A stretch of DNA of 64,000 nt, taken from contig NZ_CP053073.1 of NCBI RefSeq assembly GCF_013003985.1, positions 2,542,001-2,606,000 on the forward strand, written 5' to 3'. The notes under the pieces are model-generated. The model was not told the origin of the DNA, made no database searches, and saw only the letters and a list, made by a program, of their open reading frames with translations. A program made the translations under genes and the position numbers. This stretch comes from Usitatibacter palustris. Its GTDB lineage: Bacteria; Pseudomonadota; Gammaproteobacteria; Burkholderiales; Usitatibacteraceae. Below are positions 55,258 to 63,706 of this stretch, in pieces (the stretch's first letter is position 1; each line of letters opens with the position of its first letter).

Positions 55258-56177
55258 ACGTCGCGAAGGGCACGCGCGTCTACGTGGCCGGCTGCGGCGG
55301 CATGCTGGGCCAGGCCGTGTACGACGAGCTCGCCGCGCGCGGTGCGGTGATCCGCGCCACCGACATCGTCCTTCCCGATCCGTGGCTCGCGCTCGCCGAC
55401 GTGACCGACTTCGCGCTCATGCGCCGCGAGCTCACCGGGTTCGCCCCCGAGCTCGTGCTCAACCTCGCGGCAATGACCGACCTGGAGGAATGCGAGCGCG
55501 AGCCCGAGCGGGCCTGGCGCACGAACGGCGAGGCCGCGGAGAATCTCGGCCGCATCGCCGCATCGCTCGACGTGCCCTACGTGCTCATCTCGACCGCGGG
55601 AATGTTCGACGGATTGAAGGACGTCTACGACGACGACGAGCCCCCGGCGCCGATCTCCGTCTACGCGAAATCCAAGGTTCACGCCGAAAGCGCGGTTGCC
55701 GCGACGGTGCCGATGCACTACATCCTGCGCGCCGGCTGGATGATGGGCGGCGGCCCGCGCAAGGACAAGAAGTTCATCAACAAGCTCTTCAGGCAGATCC
55801 AGGCCGGCGCGCGCGTGCTTCACGTGGTCGAGGACAAGCTGGGCACGCCCACGTACACCGTGGACTTCGCGCGCGGGCTCTTCCATGTCGCCGAGAGCGG
55901 GCAGTTCGGCCTGTACAACCAGGTGTGCGAAGGCCAGGCGAACCGGCGCCTCGTCGCCGAGCGCTTCCTCGAGTACCTGGGCCTCGCCGGACAGATCGAG
56001 CTGAAGGTCGTGCCCTCGGACTACTTCAGCGGCGAGTTCTTCGCGCCGCGTCCCGCGAGCGAACAGCTGGTCAACCGCAAGCTCAACGAGCGAGGCCTCA
56101 ACCGCATGCGGCACTGGGATGTCTGCCTGGCCGAGTACAGCCGGCAGTTCGCCGCGGAGCTCGGGAAGCCGCGATGA
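55251..56177 (+). CDS. RmlD-like dTDP-4-dehydrorhamnose reductase family protein
   Basis: A 308-residue extended SDR. The cofactor motif is GCGGMLG (14-20). The catalytic STAGMFDG and YAKSK (Tyr138, Lys142) are intact. The segment AAMTDLEECEREPERAW matches the RmlD family's NAAAYTxVDxAE region. It overlaps the upstream glycosyltransferase by 7 bp and the next gene as ATGA. The exact nucleotide sugar is not clear; no rmlA, rmlB or rmlC is present here. Confidence 0.85.
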   Translation: MLNVAKGTRVYVAGCGGMLGQAVYDELAARGAVIRATDIVLPDPWLALADVTDFALMRRELTGFAPELVLNLAAMTDLEECEREPERAWRTNGEAAENLGRIAASLDVPYVLISTAGMFDGLKDVYDDDEPPAPISVYAKSKVHAESAVAATVPMHYILRAGWMMGGGPRKDKKFINKLFRQIQAGARVLHVVEDKLGTPTYTVDFARGLFHVAESGQFGLYNQVCEGQANRRLVAERFLEYLGLAGQIELKVVPSDYFSGEFFAPRPASEQLVNRKLNERGLNRMRHWDVCLAEYSRQFAAELGKPR

Positions 56178-57496
56178 TCGGCGCCGCGTCCGGACGCTCG
56201 TTCGCCGTTTTGATCCGCGACAACGAGTGGTTGACGCTCACCGCCTTGCTCGCGAGCCACTTCGCCGTGGTGGTCGCCTGCCTGGTCTTCTCGGCGTTCC
56301 CGGTCGTCGAGGATGCCGCGCAGCTCGTCTACGCCGATGCGCAGAGCGACTACCTCATCGGCCTGGTCTTCGGCGTGGTGCTCGGCCTCGCCATCCTCGC
56401 CTGGCCGATCGCGCGCCAGGAGCGCCTGGCCCTGTTCGCGATCTGGCAGGCGAAGCTGCTCGTGTGCATGATCGCGATGCCGATCTACGAGTCGTATTTC
56501 GTCGAGATCGACGCATTCCACTACTTCCTTGCTGCGACGCGCGAGCTCGGCGTGATCGACATGCTCGAGATCGGCGACGGAACCGAGAACGTCGTGCGCC
56601 TCACCGCGATCGCGCAGCTCGTCCTGCCCGACTCGTACCACGCCACGCGCATCCTCTTCGCCTGCCTGGGCCTGGTCGCCGTCTACTTCCTCTACGTGGC
56701 GGCGAAAGCCGCGATGAAGCGCGATGACCTGCGCGTGCTCTTCGCGATCGCGCTCTTCCCCTCGGTGCTCTTCTGGTCGTCGATCCTGGGCAAGGACCCG
56801 CTCGTCCTGCTGGGCGTGGGCTTCGTGGCGCTGGGAGCGGCCAGCCTCACGAAGGGCCGCACGTTCGCCGCGGCGTGCCTGCTCGCCATCGGGCTCACGA
56901 TCATCGCCTACATGCGCATCTGGCTGTGCCTCATCCTCGTGGCACCGATCGGCTACGTGGCGATGGCGCACTTCGGCACGCTTCCGCGGCGCTTCATCGC
57001 CGCCGTCATCATCGCCGTGGCCGCGGTCTCGTTCTACGAGGCCATGAGCGACCGCTTCGACATCGCGTCGCGGGAGGATGCGGTCGAGCGCTACGACGCG
57101 TTCTCGCGGGGCTGGAGCCACCTGGGCGGATCGAGCCAGCTGCTCGACGTGGATCTCACCAATCCGCTCGAATTCCTCGGGTTCATCCCGCTCGCGGCTT
57201 TCACCGCGTTGTTCCGGCCGCTGCCGCTCGAGATCGACTCGGGCTTCGGCCTGCTCTCGGGTCTCGAGAACGCCCTGCTGCTGGCGGCCTTCGCGTTCGC
57301 GCTCGCGCGCGCCCGGTGGCGCGACCTGCGCGAGCCCCTCGTGATCGCGGGCGTCGTGTACGTAGCCGTGTGGCTGGTGATCTACGGGCCGATCTCCTAC
57401 CAGAACCTCGGCACGGCCGTGCGCTTCAAGCTGCAGATCCTTCCGCTGTTCCTCCTGCTGTGCATGTACTTTGGCGCGCGCAAGCGCGAACGCTGA
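56174..57496 (+). CDS. Polytopic membrane protein of the glycan operon (candidate polymerase)
   Basis: A 440-residue protein with about 10-12 helices and no recognised catalytic motif. Notable polar segments are YFVEIDAFHYFLA, LPDSYHATRI and FWSSILGKDPLVLLG. It could be a Wzy-like repeat polymerase or a GT-C-like enzyme. A SILGKDP segment in a helix resembles proteins annotated as hypothetical in exopolysaccharide clusters. It overlaps the upstream gene as ATGA. Confidence 0.68.
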   Translation: MIGAASGRSFAVLIRDNEWLTLTALLASHFAVVVACLVFSAFPVVEDAAQLVYADAQSDYLIGLVFGVVLGLAILAWPIARQERLALFAIWQAKLLVCMIAMPIYESYFVEIDAFHYFLAATRELGVIDMLEIGDGTENVVRLTAIAQLVLPDSYHATRILFACLGLVAVYFLYVAAKAAMKRDDLRVLFAIALFPSVLFWSSILGKDPLVLLGVGFVALGAASLTKGRTFAAACLLAIGLTIIAYMRIWLCLILVAPIGYVAMAHFGTLPRRFIAAVIIAVAAVSFYEAMSDRFDIASREDAVERYDAFSRGWSHLGGSSQLLDVDLTNPLEFLGFIPLAAFTALFRPLPLEIDSGFGLLSGLENALLLAAFAFALARARWRDLREPLVIAGVVYVAVWLVIYGPISYQNLGTAVRFKLQILPLFLLLCMYFGARKRER

Positions 57497-57509
57497 GCGA
57501 ACCCCGGAC

Positions 57510-58661
57510 ATGGACCCGCGCACGCCACCCGCCGTCGCCCTGGTTTCCAACACGTCATGGAGCCTCTACAACTTCCGCCGGCCCGTCATCGAGACGCTGC
57601 TCGCGCGCGGCTGCCGCGTGATCGCGCTCGCGCCGCGCGACGCGTACTCCGAGCGGCTGGTGGGGCTCGGCTGCGAGTACATCGAGGTGCCGATCGACGC
57701 GAAGGGAACCAATCCGCTGCGCGATGCGCGTGCGATCTTCGATTTCCTGCGCGCGTTCCGCCGCACGCGGCCCGCGTTCGCGTTCAACTACACGATCAAG
57801 TGTTCGATCTACGCCACACTCGCGGGCCAGGCCTGCGGCGTGCGCTGCGTGCCCGTGATCACCGGAGCGGGATATGCCTTCGCGAAGCAAGGCTGGATCG
57901 CGGGCTTCGCGCGCCAGCTCTACCGGCTGGCGTTGCGCCGCGTGGAATACGCCTGGTTCCTGAACGAGGACGATCGTGCCCTGTTTGTCGCGCAGGGCCT
58001 GCTGCCCGAGGGCAAGGCCCGCATCCTCCCAGGCGGCGAAGGCGTCGACCTGCAGGCGTTCGACGCGCGCCGCGCATCGCGGCCGGCGCCGGATTCCGGA
58101 CCGTTCACGTTCCTCCTCGTGGCGCGAATGCTCTGGGAAAAGGGCGTGCGTGAATTCGTCGAGGCCGCGCGCATCGTGCGTGCCCGCCTGCCCGGCACGC
58201 GCTTCCAGCTCCTCGGCGCGACCGGCGTGGACAATCCCTCGGCGATTCCGCGCGAGCAGATCGCCGCATGGGAGCGCGAGGGCGTGATCGAATACCTGGG
58301 GACGACCGACGACGTGGCCGGCGCAATGCTTGCCTCGTCGGCGGTCGTCCTGCCCTCGTACTACCGCGAGGGCATCCCGCGCGTGCTCCTCGAGGCCGCG
58401 AGCCTCGGACTGCCGGTCATCACGACCGACAACGTCGGCTGCCGCGATACGGTCGAGGACGGCCGCACCGGCTTCGTGGTGCGCCCCCGCGATTGCGCGG
58501 ACCTCGCCGCGAAGATGGTCGCGCTCGCCGCGATGGCGCCCGGCGAGCGGCGCGCGATGGGCCAGCGCGGTCGCGAGAAGATGGAACGCGAATTCGACGT
58601 GCGCCGCGTGGTGGCTACCTACGTCGCCGCGATCGGCCTGCCCGAGGTCGCGCCGCGATGA
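57510..58661 (+). CDS. Family 4 glycosyltransferase
   Basis: A 383-residue GT4 (GT-B) enzyme. The N-terminal half has LVSNTSWSLYNFRRPVIETL and NYTIKCSIYATLAG. The C-terminal half has FLLVARMLWEKGVREFVEAA and the E-x7-E donor motif YREGIPRVLLEAASLGLPV. The NTSWSLYNFR start and VITGAGYAF are typical of the WbpH/CapM-like N-acetylgalactosamine or N-acetylgalactosaminuronate transferases. It overlaps galE as ATGA. Confidence 0.93.
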   Translation: MDPRTPPAVALVSNTSWSLYNFRRPVIETLLARGCRVIALAPRDAYSERLVGLGCEYIEVPIDAKGTNPLRDARAIFDFLRAFRRTRPAFAFNYTIKCSIYATLAGQACGVRCVPVITGAGYAFAKQGWIAGFARQLYRLALRRVEYAWFLNEDDRALFVAQGLLPEGKARILPGGEGVDLQAFDARRASRPAPDSGPFTFLLVARMLWEKGVREFVEAARIVRARLPGTRFQLLGATGVDNPSAIPREQIAAWEREGVIEYLGTTDDVAGAMLASSAVVLPSYYREGIPRVLLEAASLGLPVITTDNVGCRDTVEDGRTGFVVRPRDCADLAAKMVALAAMAPGERRAMGQRGREKMEREFDVRRVVATYVAAIGLPEVAPR

Positions 58662-59668
58662 GAGTGCTCGTGACCGGGGGCGCGGGCTATATCGGCTCGC
58701 ACACGTCGCTCGCACTGCTCGAGGCGGGCCACGACGTGATCGTCGCCGACAACCTGAGCCGCGGCTCCGCGCGCGCGCTCGACCGTGTGGCCGAGCTTGC
58801 CGGGCGCAAGCCCGCGTTCGCGCGCGCCGACGTGCGCGACCGGGTCGCGATGCACCGGCTCCTCGCCGAGGAACGTCCGGAGGCGGTCGTGCATTTCGCC
58901 GGGCTCAAGGCCGTGGGCGAATCGGTGCGCGACCCGCTGGGCTACTGGGACAACAACGTGCTGGGCAGCGTGAACCTCGTGGGCGCCATGCAGGAGGCGG
59001 GCGTGCACACGCTCGTCTTCAGCTCGTCGGCCACGGTGTACGGCGAGCTTTCGCCGCCGCCGTTTCGCGAAGAATTCCCGATGGCGCCGACCAATCCGTA
59101 TGGCGAAACGAAGGCGACCGTCGAGCGAATGCTCGCGAGCGTTGCGGCGACGCGGCCCGGCTGGCGCATCGCGGTGCTCCGCTATTTCAATCCCGTCGGC
59201 GCGCATGCGAGCGGCCGCCTCGGCGAGGACCCGAACGCGACCTCGGCGAACCTGATGCCGGCGATCTGCCGCGCGGCCTCGGGTGGCGATGCGCTCGCCA
59301 TCCATGGCGACGACTATCCGACGCCCGATGGCACGGCGCTGCGCGATTACCTTCATGTCGCCGATCTCGCCGAGGGTCACGTTCGCGCGCTTCAAGCCGT
59401 GCGCGATTTTCGCGAACCGGCGACGACGATCAACCTGGGCCGTGGCGTGGGGCAGAGCGTGCGCGAGGTGATCCACGCGTTCGAGCAGGCCAGCGGCGTG
59501 CGCGTCCCCGCGAACGTCGCGCCGCGCCGTGCGGGAGACGTCGCGGTCCTCGTGGCCGATCCTGCGCGCGCGCAGGCCTTGCTCGGCTGGAAGGCGCGCC
59601 GGTCGCTCGAGGAAATGTGCCGCGACGCGTGGCAGTGGCACCAGCGAAACCCGAACGGGTACGCCTGA
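58658..59668 (+). CDS. galE: UDP-glucose 4-epimerase
   Basis: A 336-residue extended SDR that interconverts UDP-glucose and UDP-galactose (or the N-acetyl forms). NAD motif GGAGYIG at 7-13. Ser124 in SSSATVYG, Tyr148 and Lys152 in YGETK. RYFNPVGAHASGRLGEDP and DGTALRDYLHV are classic GalE segments. ATG 58658. Confidence 0.96.
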   Translation: MRVLVTGGAGYIGSHTSLALLEAGHDVIVADNLSRGSARALDRVAELAGRKPAFARADVRDRVAMHRLLAEERPEAVVHFAGLKAVGESVRDPLGYWDNNVLGSVNLVGAMQEAGVHTLVFSSSATVYGELSPPPFREEFPMAPTNPYGETKATVERMLASVAATRPGWRIAVLRYFNPVGAHASGRLGEDPNATSANLMPAICRAASGGDALAIHGDDYPTPDGTALRDYLHVADLAEGHVRALQAVRDFREPATTINLGRGVGQSVREVIHAFEQASGVRVPANVAPRRAGDVAVLVADPARAQALLGWKARRSLEEMCRDAWQWHQRNPNGYA

Positions 59669-59670
59669 CC

Positions 59671-60708
59671 ATGCACGCCGACGCGGCCTTCATCGCAGCC
59701 ATGGCCCTCTCGGCGGCAGGCACGCTCGTCCTCGCGCGGCTCGCGCCTCGCGCCGGCCTGCTCGACCATCCGGGCGGCCGCAAGGCGCATGCGCGTGCGG
59801 TGCCGCTCGTGGGCGGGCTCGCGATCTTCGCGGCACTCGCCCTCGCCGCCACGCTGGCCGGCGTGGCCTTCGCGGCCGGCATCTTCCTCGCCTGCGTCGC
59901 GATGGTGGTCGCGGTCGGCGCATGGGACGACCTCCGGGAAATCGCGCCGCGCTGGAAGCTCGCCGTCCAGGTCCTCGCCTGCGGCCTGATGATCTGGGGC
60001 GCGGACGTGCAGCTTCGCAGCGTCGGCGACCTGCTGGGCTGGCGGCCCATCGGCCTGATGATGTTCTCGGTTCCGCTCACGATCTTCGCGGTCGTCGGCG
60101 TGGCCAATGCGGTGAACATGATGGATGGCCTCGACGGACTCGCGGGTTCGATCGCGTTCGTCGCGTTCGCGTGGTACGCCGCTGTCGCGTACGGCTCGGG
60201 TGTCGACAACGCCTTCGTCGTCGCGCTGATCTTCTGCGGCGCGATTGGCGGGTTCCTCCTTTTCAACCTGCGGCTCCCGGGCCATGCGCAGGCGCGCGTG
60301 TTCCTCGGCGATGCCGGAAGCCTCTCGCTCGGGTTCGCGCTCGGATGGTTCGCCGTGGATCTCACGCAAGGCACGGACCGCGCGTTCCCGCCGATCGCCG
60401 CACTCTGGGTCGTGCTCCTCCCGCTCGCCGACTGCGTGTCGCTCATGGCGCGGCGCATTCGCGCCGGGCGCAGCCCCTTCGCCGCCGACCGTCGCCACAT
60501 CCACCACTACCTGCAGGCACGGGGTTTGAGCGCGACCCAATCACTCGCCCTGCTCGTGGCGATCTCGACGGCCTTCGGCGCGGTGGGCTACTTCGGCTGG
60601 CGCGCGCGGGTGCCCGAGCCCATGCTGTTCTGGCCGTTCTTCTTCGGGTACTTCGGCTATCACTTCTGGATCCAGCGCGCGTGGCGCGCCCTCGAAGCGG
60701 ACGCCTGA
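59671..60708 (+). CDS. WecA-like UDP-sugar:undecaprenyl-phosphate sugar-1-phosphate transferase
   Basis: A 345-residue polytopic enzyme (about 10-11 helices) that starts glycan assembly by loading a sugar-phosphate on undecaprenyl phosphate. The family motifs are present: GAWDDLREI, NAVNMMDGLDGLAG, VFLGDAGSLSLGF and the cytosolic loop DRRHIHH. This is the WecA/TagO/WbcO type. It overlaps the phosphatase gene as TGATG. Confidence 0.94.
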   Translation: MHADAAFIAAMALSAAGTLVLARLAPRAGLLDHPGGRKAHARAVPLVGGLAIFAALALAATLAGVAFAAGIFLACVAMVVAVGAWDDLREIAPRWKLAVQVLACGLMIWGADVQLRSVGDLLGWRPIGLMMFSVPLTIFAVVGVANAVNMMDGLDGLAGSIAFVAFAWYAAVAYGSGVDNAFVVALIFCGAIGGFLLFNLRLPGHAQARVFLGDAGSLSLGFALGWFAVDLTQGTDRAFPPIAALWVVLLPLADCVSLMARRIRAGRSPFAADRRHIHHYLQARGLSATQSLALLVAISTAFGAVGYFGWRARVPEPMLFWPFFFGYFGYHFWIQRAWRALEADA

Positions 60709-61169
60709 TGCGCTCGATCCTCTTCGTCTGCACCGCCAACATCTGCCGCTCGCCGACGGCCGAAGGCGTGCTTCGGAAGCTCCTCGCCGCGAAGGGCGCG
60801 CAGGGGTTCGAGCTCGCCTCCGCGGGCACCCATGCCGCGCGCGATGGCATGCCGCCCTTCCCGATGGCCGTCACCGCCGCGCGCCGCAGGGGCTACGACC
60901 TCACGCGCATCGTCTCGCAGCCGCTCGTGCCCGACCACTTCGATCGCTTCGACCTCATCCTCGCGATGGATCGCGGACACCAGCGCCACATGCTCGCGAT
61001 CGCGCCGACGCGGGCGCGCGGCCGCATCGAGATGTTCCTCGAGTACAGCGAAGCGTTTCACGGAGAAGAGGTCGGGGACCCCTATGGCGGCAACGAGCGC
61101 GACTACGAAGCGGCGCTCGATCGCATCGAGGATGGCTGCCGCGGGCTCGTGAAGGTCCTGGTCCGGTAG
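60708..61169 (+). CDS. Low-molecular-weight protein-tyrosine phosphatase
   Basis: A 153-residue LMW-PTP. The P-loop CTANICRS has Cys8 and Arg14, and the general-acid Asp lies in GDPYGG. Wzb-type phosphatases reverse BY-kinase autophosphorylation. Here the cognate kinase is in the opposite operon, about 13 kb away. Last gene of the forward glycan operon; its stop is 1 bp from the manC stop. Confidence 0.95.
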   Translation: MRSILFVCTANICRSPTAEGVLRKLLAAKGAQGFELASAGTHAARDGMPPFPMAVTAARRRGYDLTRIVSQPLVPDHFDRFDLILAMDRGHQRHMLAIAPTRARGRIEMFLEYSEAFHGEEVGDPYGGNERDYEAALDRIEDGCRGLVKVLVR

Positions 61170-61170
61170 C

Positions 61171-62580
61171 TCACGACCGCCCGTAGACGTCGTCGTAGCG
61201 CTGCACGTCGTCTTCCTCCACGTAGTCGCCCACCTGCACTTCGATGAGCTGCAGCGGCGTGTCGCCGCGATTCTCCAGGCGGTGCCGGGCGCCGAGCGCA
61301 ACGCGCGTGGATTCATCGCGGACCAGGCTGCGTTCCTCGCCATCGATCGTGACGGTCGCCACGCCGGAAACGACCACCCAATGCTCCGAGCGGCGAGCAT
61401 GGCTCTGCAGGCTGAGGCGCCCGCCGGGACGCACTTCGATTCTCTTGAGCTTGTAGCCCGGGCGCTCCTCGAGCACGGTGTATTTGCCCCACGGTCGCGT
61501 CACGGTGACGTGCGTGAGGTGTTCCTTGCCCGATGCGGCGGACACGCGCTCCACGATTTCCCGCACGCGCTGCGATTGGTCCGCACGGGCGACGAGCACC
61601 GCATCCGCGGTCTCGACGATGACCAGATTCTCCACGCCCAGCGCGGCGACCAGGCGCGATTCGCTGCGCACCAGGCTGTCCTTGCAGTCGATGGCGATCA
61701 CCGAGCCCTGCACCGCATTGCCCGAGGCATCGCGCGCGGCGACCTCGAGCACCGAGGCCCAGCTGCCGATGTCGGACCAGCCGAAGCTCGCGGGGACGAG
61801 CCACACGTTGTCCGACTTTTCGAGCACGCCCTTGTCGATCGAGATCGAAGGCGCGTCGGCAAGATGCGCGGCCATCGCCTCCTGGAATCCGCGGCCCGCG
61901 CGCACGTCGGCGGCGATCGCATCGAGCACCGGCACGAGCGAGGGCAGGTGGCGGCGGACCTCCGCGAGGATCACCGAAGCACGCCACGCGAACATGCCCG
62001 AGTTCCAGTAGCAGTTGCCCGCGGCGATCAGGCCCTTCGCCACGGAGGCGTCAGGCTTTTCGTGGAACGAGCGAGCCCGGCGCACGTCGCCCGAACCCTC
62101 GGCCACGATGTAGCCGAATCCCGTCTCGGGGCGGACCGGCGGGAGGCCGAACAACGCGAGCTTGCCGGATTCGGCGGCCGCGATCGCGGTGCGCAGGTTG
62201 CGGTGGAAGTCCTCGAGCCCGGTCACGAGGTGGTCGGCCGGCAGCACGACCAGCACCGGGTCGAGGCCTGCGAGCGTGAACTTGAGGGCGGAGACCGCCA
62301 CGGCCGGTGCCGTATTGCGAGCCACGGGCTCGAGCAGGCGGTCGTAGGGTTCGAGCAGGTGATAGCCCTCGCCGCTCCCGGTTTCCGCGGACGCGACGAT
62401 CAGGACCTGGCTCGCGGGGATGAGTGGTGCGAGGCGCGAAATCGTCGCCTCGATCAGCGTCTCGTCACCCGCGAGGGGCAGGAACTGCTTGGGGGATTGC
62501 AGCCGCGAGAGCGGCCAGAGGCGGGTGCCGGATCCTCCGGCGAGGATCACTGCGTGGGGGGGCGTGGGGCGGTCAGGCAT
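61171..62580 (-). CDS. manC: Mannose-1-phosphate guanylyltransferase/mannose-6-phosphate isomerase
   Basis: A 469-residue type II bifunctional enzyme that makes GDP-mannose and, through the C-terminal cupin, interconverts fructose-6-P and mannose-6-P. The N-terminal nucleotidyltransferase motif is AGGSGTRLWPLSR (14-26), with FVEKP-like FHEKPD and YYWNSG-like CYWNSGMF. The C-terminal domain has TVTRPWGKYTVLEE and LSLQSHARRSEHWVVVSG. It lies at the end of the polysaccharide region in the opposite direction. Confidence 0.96.
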   Translation of the reverse strand: MPDRPTPPHAVILAGGSGTRLWPLSRLQSPKQFLPLAGDETLIEATISRLAPLIPASQVLIVASAETGSGEGYHLLEPYDRLLEPVARNTAPAVAVSALKFTLAGLDPVLVVLPADHLVTGLEDFHRNLRTAIAAAESGKLALFGLPPVRPETGFGYIVAEGSGDVRRARSFHEKPDASVAKGLIAAGNCYWNSGMFAWRASVILAEVRRHLPSLVPVLDAIAADVRAGRGFQEAMAAHLADAPSISIDKGVLEKSDNVWLVPASFGWSDIGSWASVLEVAARDASGNAVQGSVIAIDCKDSLVRSESRLVAALGVENLVIVETADAVLVARADQSQRVREIVERVSAASGKEHLTHVTVTRPWGKYTVLEERPGYKLKRIEVRPGGRLSLQSHARRSEHWVVVSGVATVTIDGEERSLVRDESTRVALGARHRLENRGDTPLQLIEVQVGDYVEEDDVQRYDDVYGRS

Positions 62581-62599
62581 CGCCCCGGATTATGCCTCC

Positions 62600-63571
62600 T
62601 CAGGACGCCCTGTCCGAGGTTTCCTGTTGTTCGACCCGCGGCGATCCATGGCGATACACCGCGCGCGAGGGTCCGAGCGGCGTGGACGTCACCTTGGCCT
62701 CCACGATCGCGTCCTCGGCGCGCTTCACCAGCCCCGATTCGCCATCGCCGAAGGCGTACTCCACCACGGCGCAGGCCACCTTCAGGGTGATCTCCTTGTT
62801 GGGGCCGACGGGACACGGCACGGCTTCGATGCCATGCAGGATGCGTTCGCTCACGAGCTTCGCGTTGCGGTTGCGGTGCAGGCCGACGAGGAACTGGTTC
62901 GAGCCCCAGCGCGCGATCCAGTCGCCGCGGCGCGTGTTGCACACGAGCGCGCCCACGAGGTGGACCATCGCGAGGTCGCCCGCGGGGTAACCGTGTTCTT
63001 CGCGCAGGTGCCGGAAGGCGCGCAGGTCGACGAGCGCGACATGGAAGGTTTCGAGGTCCCGCTCGGCGCGCGCAACCTCTTCGGCGAGGCGCTTGTCGCC
63101 CGCGCGGCGGTTGTACACCCCGGTGATCTCGTCGAGGTCCGACAGGTTCTCGATGCGGTCACCCCAGCGGTCGAAGAGCTCGAGCAGGTATTGCGTGCGG
63201 CTCATCATCCGGCCGGCTTCATCGGGGAACTCGCGCGGCAGCGTCGGCTTGGCCTTGTCGTCGAGGTAGTCCTTCACCGCTTCGGAGGACATCGCCACGG
63301 GCGCCAGCAGGCCGTTGTGCAGCCAGAGCGTGGCCATGAAGCCCGCCAGGTAGGTCAGCCCCAGGGCGGGCAGCAACTGCCGCGACGCCGGCGAGTGCTC
63401 GGCGAAGACCAGGTAGAGCACCAGCGTAATGAGGGGGGGCACCACCGCAATCAAGGTTGCGGCGGCGAACTTGCGCGCGTACCGCCCCTTCAGGAAGGGA
63501 ATGCGGTCGAGTGCAACGTAGATTCCGAGGCGTTCGTGCGCCGGCGCCGCGGACGTCGAGTCTTTGATCAT
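62600..63571 (-). CDS. Membrane protein with degenerate GGDEF domain
   Basis: A 323-residue protein with two membrane helices at about 34-57 and 66-90, then a GGDEF-fold domain from about 140. The start of the domain is canonical (LDEITGVYNRRAGDKRL), but the active-site loop reads GSNQF (residues 223-227) in place of GGDEF, so diguanylate cyclase activity is unlikely. It may act as a c-di-GMP or GTP sensor, or be a scaffold. ATG 63571 follows AGAGG. A CRP-like palindrome lies 84-99 bp upstream. Confidence 0.85.
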   Translation of the reverse strand: MIKDSTSAAPAHERLGIYVALDRIPFLKGRYARKFAAATLIAVVPPLITLVLYLVFAEHSPASRQLLPALGLTYLAGFMATLWLHNGLLAPVAMSSEAVKDYLDDKAKPTLPREFPDEAGRMMSRTQYLLELFDRWGDRIENLSDLDEITGVYNRRAGDKRLAEEVARAERDLETFHVALVDLRAFRHLREEHGYPAGDLAMVHLVGALVCNTRRGDWIARWGSNQFLVGLHRNRNAKLVSERILHGIEAVPCPVGPNKEITLKVACAVVEYAFGDGESGLVKRAEDAIVEAKVTSTPLGPSRAVYRHGSPRVEQQETSDRAS

Positions 63572-63654
63572 GGCAGTACCTCTGGACCTGAAAATGTGAC
63601 CCATGACACTTTTTCCGTCCTTGGGCCAAGCTGCGCCCATCGTGCCTTGATCGC

Positions 63655-63670
63655 TGTGACAAAGGTCACA
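63655..63670. promoter_or_regulatory. CRP/FNR-family operator-like palindrome
   Basis: The sequence TGTGACAAAGGTCACA matches the CRP consensus halves TGTGA-N6-TCACA exactly. It is in the 135-bp gap (63572-63706) upstream of the degenerate-GGDEF gene. A half-site-like TGTGA is at 63595-63599. FNR-type regulators use a TTGAT half, so CRP-type is the closer fit. Confidence 0.6.
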
Positions 63671-63706
63671 ATTCCCGGCCGCGCCGTGTTGCGCCTGTAG
63701 GCTTCC

